Shown piece after piece: positions 40,191 to 43,018 of a stretch of 43,018 nt of DNA. Source of the DNA: Anaerolineales bacterium (GTDB lineage Bacteria > Chloroflexota > Anaerolineae > Anaerolineales > Villigracilaceae). The stretch is from assembly GCA_030680795.1 (NCBI GenBank), contig JAUXUL010000006.1, forward strand, positions 1 to 43,018. The letters are read 5' to 3'. Below the pieces are notes generated by a model, which made no database searches, had not been told where the DNA came from, and worked only from the letters and a program-made list of their open reading frames with translations. The translations under genes and the position numbers were made by a program. Positions within the stretch are counted from its first letter, which is position 1. Every line of letters begins with the position of its first letter.

Positions 40191-40552
40191 ATATTCTCCT
40201 CGAAAGTTATCAATGTAAATCTCAGGTTTTTATTGACGAGGCAAGATAATAAGACCAGCTAAGAGGAATATTATTTCCAAAGCGGTGCCCATCCGACACA
40301 ACACGCAGCCGGACGGGCGAGCTTTTACCATTGCCCACAGGGATTCAATCCCGAAAGGCGTTTTTTTTCTTTGAGTTTGTCTGCCAAGTTCCCGCCTGCC
40401 GCTATCTACAGGGCGCTGCGCGACGCAAACCAGTGGGCTGAAAAGGTTTTTTACTGCGATGCCTGCTTGAATGGAATGATAAAACAGATGGCTTGTATTC
40501 ACCTGTTGATTGTTGTAGAATATAAACGTCCACCGAAACAAAGGAGAAAATA
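40191..40552. repeat. gene-free stretch with intergenic repeat module S3
   Basis: GCCCATCCG/CGGACGGGC forms a hairpin (40289-40318 region). The motif CTATCTACAGGGCGCTGCGC GACGCAAACC at 40402-40431 and GATAAAACAGATGGC near 40480 recur at 42.7 kb. A likely promoter (GTAGAATATAAACG) and an AAAGGAG site precede the next gene. Confidence 0.6.
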
Positions 40553-41356
40553 ATGAAAACCAAAACTAGCGGAATTATCGCTACGCTTGCGTCTCTGGTA
40601 TTGTGCGGCTTGCCGGGTTTTATCTTGCTGTGCATCGGGGCGATTTGGGTTATCAGCCCGCCCCCAGCCACTAGAACGGATAGCAGCGGATACGTGGTTT
40701 TTATTTATGCAACTTTTATCTGTGGGGGATTACTATTGATGCTCATCCCGCTAGTGGTCGGCTTCTTCACTTTGCGAAGGAAATCAAGACCTGTTCCCAT
40801 CCAGCCCGCTCCCGCGAATACGTCAATGCCTGTTGATCAATCCCCTGCATCACCGGCTCCGGTTGCATCAGCCAGTCAATTCAAACCTGGGGGAATGGAC
40901 TCATCCACGCAAGGTGTATATGACCGGATCATGGCGCTTAATCGTCCAACCGCTCCCTATCAGATTATTGACGGCAAAGCCAAGGGCGTTGATCTGATCG
41001 CGGAGTGGAAGATTGTGGACGCCCGATGGTACGAGGTCTTTGCCAAAGCGAACCTGACCAAAGTGTTTCGCATCTACATGAAACTCGACCCGGGCAAGCG
41101 CGAAGTACGCACCATGGATGAAGAACTTAACGTATCCTGGCGGGCGGGCGTGCCTAGTTTTTCTACGCAAGCCAGTTTCTTTAGGGGACAGAAATCCTCC
41201 TTCTCGTTTGGTACAGGCTATGCCTTCACAGAAAACCTCGCTCCAGGGCAAGTTTACAAATACAAATTTAGTACAAATGAATTAAAGAAACCTATTCAGG
41301 ATGCCATCGCGGCTTGCGGCTGGACCTATAAAGGTGTGGCATTTGGGAAGTTATAG
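40553..41356 (+). CDS. two-helix membrane protein with conserved cytoplasmic or exported domain
   Basis: This 267-residue protein has two hydrophobic segments (IATLASLVLCGLPGFILLCI, YATFICGGLLLMLIPLVVGF), a Pro/Ala/Ser linker (about 85-115) and a C-terminal domain. That domain contains YQIIDGKAKGVDLIAEWKIV, DARWYEVFAKANLTKVFRIY and ELKKPIQDAIAACGWTYKGV. The N-terminal two-helix part resembles the protein encoded at 42080. No family was recognised with certainty. Confidence 0.68.
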   Translation: MKTKTSGIIATLASLVLCGLPGFILLCIGAIWVISPPPATRTDSSGYVVFIYATFICGGLLLMLIPLVVGFFTLRRKSRPVPIQPAPANTSMPVDQSPASPAPVASASQFKPGGMDSSTQGVYDRIMALNRPTAPYQIIDGKAKGVDLIAEWKIVDARWYEVFAKANLTKVFRIYMKLDPGKREVRTMDEELNVSWRAGVPSFSTQASFFRGQKSSFSFGTGYAFTENLAPGQVYKYKFSTNELKKPIQDAIAACGWTYKGVAFGKL

Positions 41357-41521
41357 ATAACGGTCAAAGTGATCGTTGTGAGCGAGGTGAACAGGCCATT
41401 GATACAATACATCAAATCCCCGTTGAAGAGTTGATCAGGTTACTGTCACCCTTGTTCCAGTAACAAAACCATCGGAATCTTTCATAAAGCTTGAAAATAT
41501 ATCCATCCCAAGGAGATTAAA

Positions 41522-41929
41522 ATGAATGCACAAAAATTAAAAATCCTGATCGCTATAATGATAATGATATTGGCCGCTTTAGCGTGCGGCGGCAGTTTTA
41601 GCACCGCCAAAATCTCTAGCGCTCAATTGACAGCAGACGAGGCCGGGACGCAAGCAACGACGGTGTTTGCTCAAGACCAGACGTTTTACTTGATTGTCGA
41701 ACTGGCGAACGCGCCGGAAGACACGAAGTTGAAAGCCGTCTGGACGGCGGTTGAGGTCGAGGGGGAACAGCCCAATTTGCTGCTTGACCAGGCTGAATTG
41801 ACCGCCGGGAATCAGAACGTATTCACGTTCAACATGAGCAACAACCAGCTTTGGCCGACGGGCAAGTACAAAGTTGACCTGTACCTGAACGACGTGCTGG
41901 ATCGCACGCTGGAATTTGAAGTGCGATAA
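41522..41929 (+). CDS. small lipoprotein with beta-sandwich domain
   Basis: This 135-residue protein has a signal peptide ending IMIMILAALAC and a lipobox-like Cys (C22). The mature part (QTFYLIVELANAPEDTKLKA VWTAV ... WPTGKYKVDLYLNDVLDRTL EFEV) has the strand pattern of an Ig-like fold. Similar domains occur as C-terminal repeats in Chloroflexota envelope proteins. AAGGAG precedes the start and a strong terminator follows. Function unknown. Confidence 0.75.
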   Translation: MNAQKLKILIAIMIMILAALACGGSFSTAKISSAQLTADEAGTQATTVFAQDQTFYLIVELANAPEDTKLKAVWTAVEVEGEQPNLLLDQAELTAGNQNVFTFNMSNNQLWPTGKYKVDLYLNDVLDRTLEFEVR

Positions 41930-41943
41930 GCATCTGTCTATAT

Positions 41944-41974
41944 AGGGCAGGCTTTGCGGCTTGCCCTGTTTTTT
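41944..41974 (+). terminator. intrinsic terminator
   Basis: AGGGCAGGC pairs with GCTTGCCCT (9 bp, one G-T) around TTTGCG, followed by GTTTTTT. A textbook terminator for the lipoprotein gene. Confidence 0.92.
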
Positions 41975-42011
41975 ATGACAAATGACAAGGTTACACATGG
42001 GTCTAAAAACG

Positions 42012-42017
42012 TATAAT
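42012..42017 (+). promoter_or_regulatory. -10 element TATAAT upstream of the 139-aa gene
   Basis: ACGTATAATAAA lies 63 nt before the start at 42080. GTTACA at 41990-41995 is a weak -35 candidate at 16-nt spacing. Confidence 0.45.
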
Positions 42018-42079
42018 AAAAATCAAATGTGAAGCACTGGAGTTGCATACTCAAAACACATAGATTCCGAGAGGAAAAT

Positions 42080-42499
42080 ATGAAACGTTTGCTAAGGATC
42101 GCACTATGGTTGGCATCGGTATTGCTCTGCGCAGGGCCCGGAGGGCTTTTGGTCGTAGCCGGCGTGATATGGTTAGCACAATCAGCCTTATCCGGTATTG
42201 TCGGTTATCAGCTCTTAGGCAGTAACCCACAGGCTGAATCGGGAATGTATGCAGGGATCATCATGGGTGGGCTGTCTTTGGGCATGATCTGTATTGGGGG
42301 TTTGCTGACGCTGGCCCCGCTGGGGGTGTCATCCCTCAACAAGCGGCTGTTACATTCAGATGAGAAGTTTGAAGGTCACGGTGTTGGAACGAGGAATAAG
42401 TCAGGTTTTTGGAGGACATTCGCAATTTTATGCGCAATCCTTGCTTGTTGTATTCTTGCCAGCCTCGGCGGTTTGTATCTTTATAACTACTTGAGTTAA
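42080..42499 (+). CDS. small polytopic membrane protein, N-terminal paralogue of the 267-aa protein
   Basis: This 139-residue protein has three hydrophobic segments: ALWLASVLLCAGPGGLLVVA, MYAGIIMGGLSLGMICIGGL and a C-terminal ILCAILACCILASLGGLYLY. The LASxLLCxxPGxxLxxxGxIW start matches LASLVLCGLPGFILLCIGAIW of the gene at 40553. GAGGAAAAT precedes the chosen ATG. Function unknown. Confidence 0.68.
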   Translation: MKRLLRIALWLASVLLCAGPGGLLVVAGVIWLAQSALSGIVGYQLLGSNPQAESGMYAGIIMGGLSLGMICIGGLLTLAPLGVSSLNKRLLHSDEKFEGHGVGTRNKSGFWRTFAILCAILACCILASLGGLYLYNYLS

Positions 42500-42644
42500 G
42501 AGTCCGTTGGACCTTAACAGAAATGGAACTTGCTTGTAAAAGTTTTTTTGTGATAAAAATCAAATCCATCAGCGAGTTCCGAAAAGCAGTATACAAAGTC
42601 TAAGAAGGCGAGCGAATATTTTGTTCGACCTGATAGACGCCCAA

Positions 42645-42725
42645 ACTGTGTCCCGTTTCGACAGGGAGACAAGCTCCCGACCGCCTCTACCCGCAGGGCA
42701 CTACGCGACGCAAACCGTTAACCTG
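42645..42725. repeat. intergenic repeat module S4
   Basis: GGGAGACAAGCTCCC forms a small hairpin. CTCTACCCGCAGGGCACTAC GCGACGCAAACC (42685-42715) then GTTAACC and GATAAAACAGATCGC recall S2 and S3. The upstream gap (42500-42644) has no gene. Confidence 0.6.
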
Positions 42726-42733
42726 CAAGATAA

Positions 42734-43018
42734 AACAGATCGCATGAGGCCCTGAGCGGGGCCGAAGGACGCCTCAGCTTCGCAGACCTCGATCCAGATA
42801 CCGGTCAATTAACGGTTCTCGCGTCTTTAGATTCTGAAAACCCTGCCAACCGCCTCAACGATGGAAAATGTGACCCTGCTGGCCGCTTCCTCGCCGGCTC
42901 AATGGACATTAATGAGAAGGAGCCAACTGGCGCATTGTATTCGTTTGATGGAAAACTAGTGACGCGCCTGCTCGATGGCATTTGCATTTCCAACGGGCTC
43001 GCGTGGAGCCCGGACTAT
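42734..43018 (+). pseudogene. SMP-30/gluconolactonase-family gene, 5'-truncated and running off the window
   Basis: The open frame reads GRLSFADLDPDTGQLTVLAS, ENPANRLNDGKCDPAGRFLA GSMDINEKEPTGALYSFDGK and GICISNGLAWSPDY. These are the central blades of the SMP-30/LRE six-bladed propeller (NDGKCDPxGRFxxGxMD; SNGLAWSPD). The roughly 80 N-terminal residues are missing; the frame opens right after repeat S4 behind a TAA at 42731. The 3' end lies beyond the window. Confidence 0.82.

Overview
The window looks like a chromosomal segment of an Anaerolineae-type member of the Chloroflexota. This is inferred from gene content and repeat style, not from a marker gene. Supporting points are a glycine decarboxylase split into two subunits, a separate methylmalonyl-CoA mutase large subunit, GAF/SpoIIE partner-switching signalling, GT-C membrane proteins, dense toxin-antitoxin genes and many small palindromic repeats between and inside genes. 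No tRNA, rRNA, CRISPR array or prophage was seen.

Layout. 1-1.1 kb is a gene graveyard: the start of an IS30-type transposase, hicB, a hicA split by a palindrome, and the end of a sugar transferase. 1.1-5.7 kb holds a large GT-C-like membrane protein, an ECF sigma/anti-sigma pair and a Nudix hydrolase. 5.8-9.5 kb (minus) is the glycine cleavage operon gcvH-gcvPA-gcvPB under a tandem glycine riboswitch with a clear promoter and terminator; gcvT is not here. 9.7-11.7 kb (minus) has three small membrane proteins, two of them paralogues, behind an SRP RNA gene (ffs). 11.9-16.0 kb is a partner-switching cassette: STAS antagonist, RsbW-like kinase and multi-GAF SpoIIE phosphatase. 16.1-21.7 kb has a nucleosidase, PncC/CinA-C, a class III aminotransferase, a P-loop kinase, a membrane protein and methylmalonyl-CoA mutase.

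21.9-27.2 kb is a toxin-antitoxin island: an 81-aa unknown, DUF433/PIN-like, RelE with partner and DUF4926, a DUF559 nuclease, hicB plus a nonsense-mutated hicA, a DUF3592 protein and an intact hicAB. Its units are separated by recurring palindromes. 27.5-30.8 kb carries a histidine ammonia-lyase-like gene, a PIG-L deacetylase and a phytol/dolichol-kinase-like protein.

31.2-37.6 kb is the most interesting region. A 41-aa one-helix microprotein ending in Tyr abuts an MBOAT O-acyltransferase, followed by two SGNH-type proteins, an acyl carrier protein and a fatty-acyl-AMP-ligase-like enzyme. This has the logic of the dlt (teichoic-acid D-alanylation) pathway, but the activating enzyme looks like a fatty-acyl type. 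It is a candidate envelope O-acylation system. 37.8-43.0 kb has an ABC-F stub, a glycosidase-like anchored protein, three small membrane or lipoprotein genes and a 5'-truncated SMP-30 gene.

Repeats are the second theme. Palindromes and short tandem repeats interrupt hicA, lie in frame inside the mutase and nucleosidase genes, and form a long hairpin inside the second glycine aptamer. In two places a repeat is bracketed by a duplicated copy of the preceding gene's 3' end.
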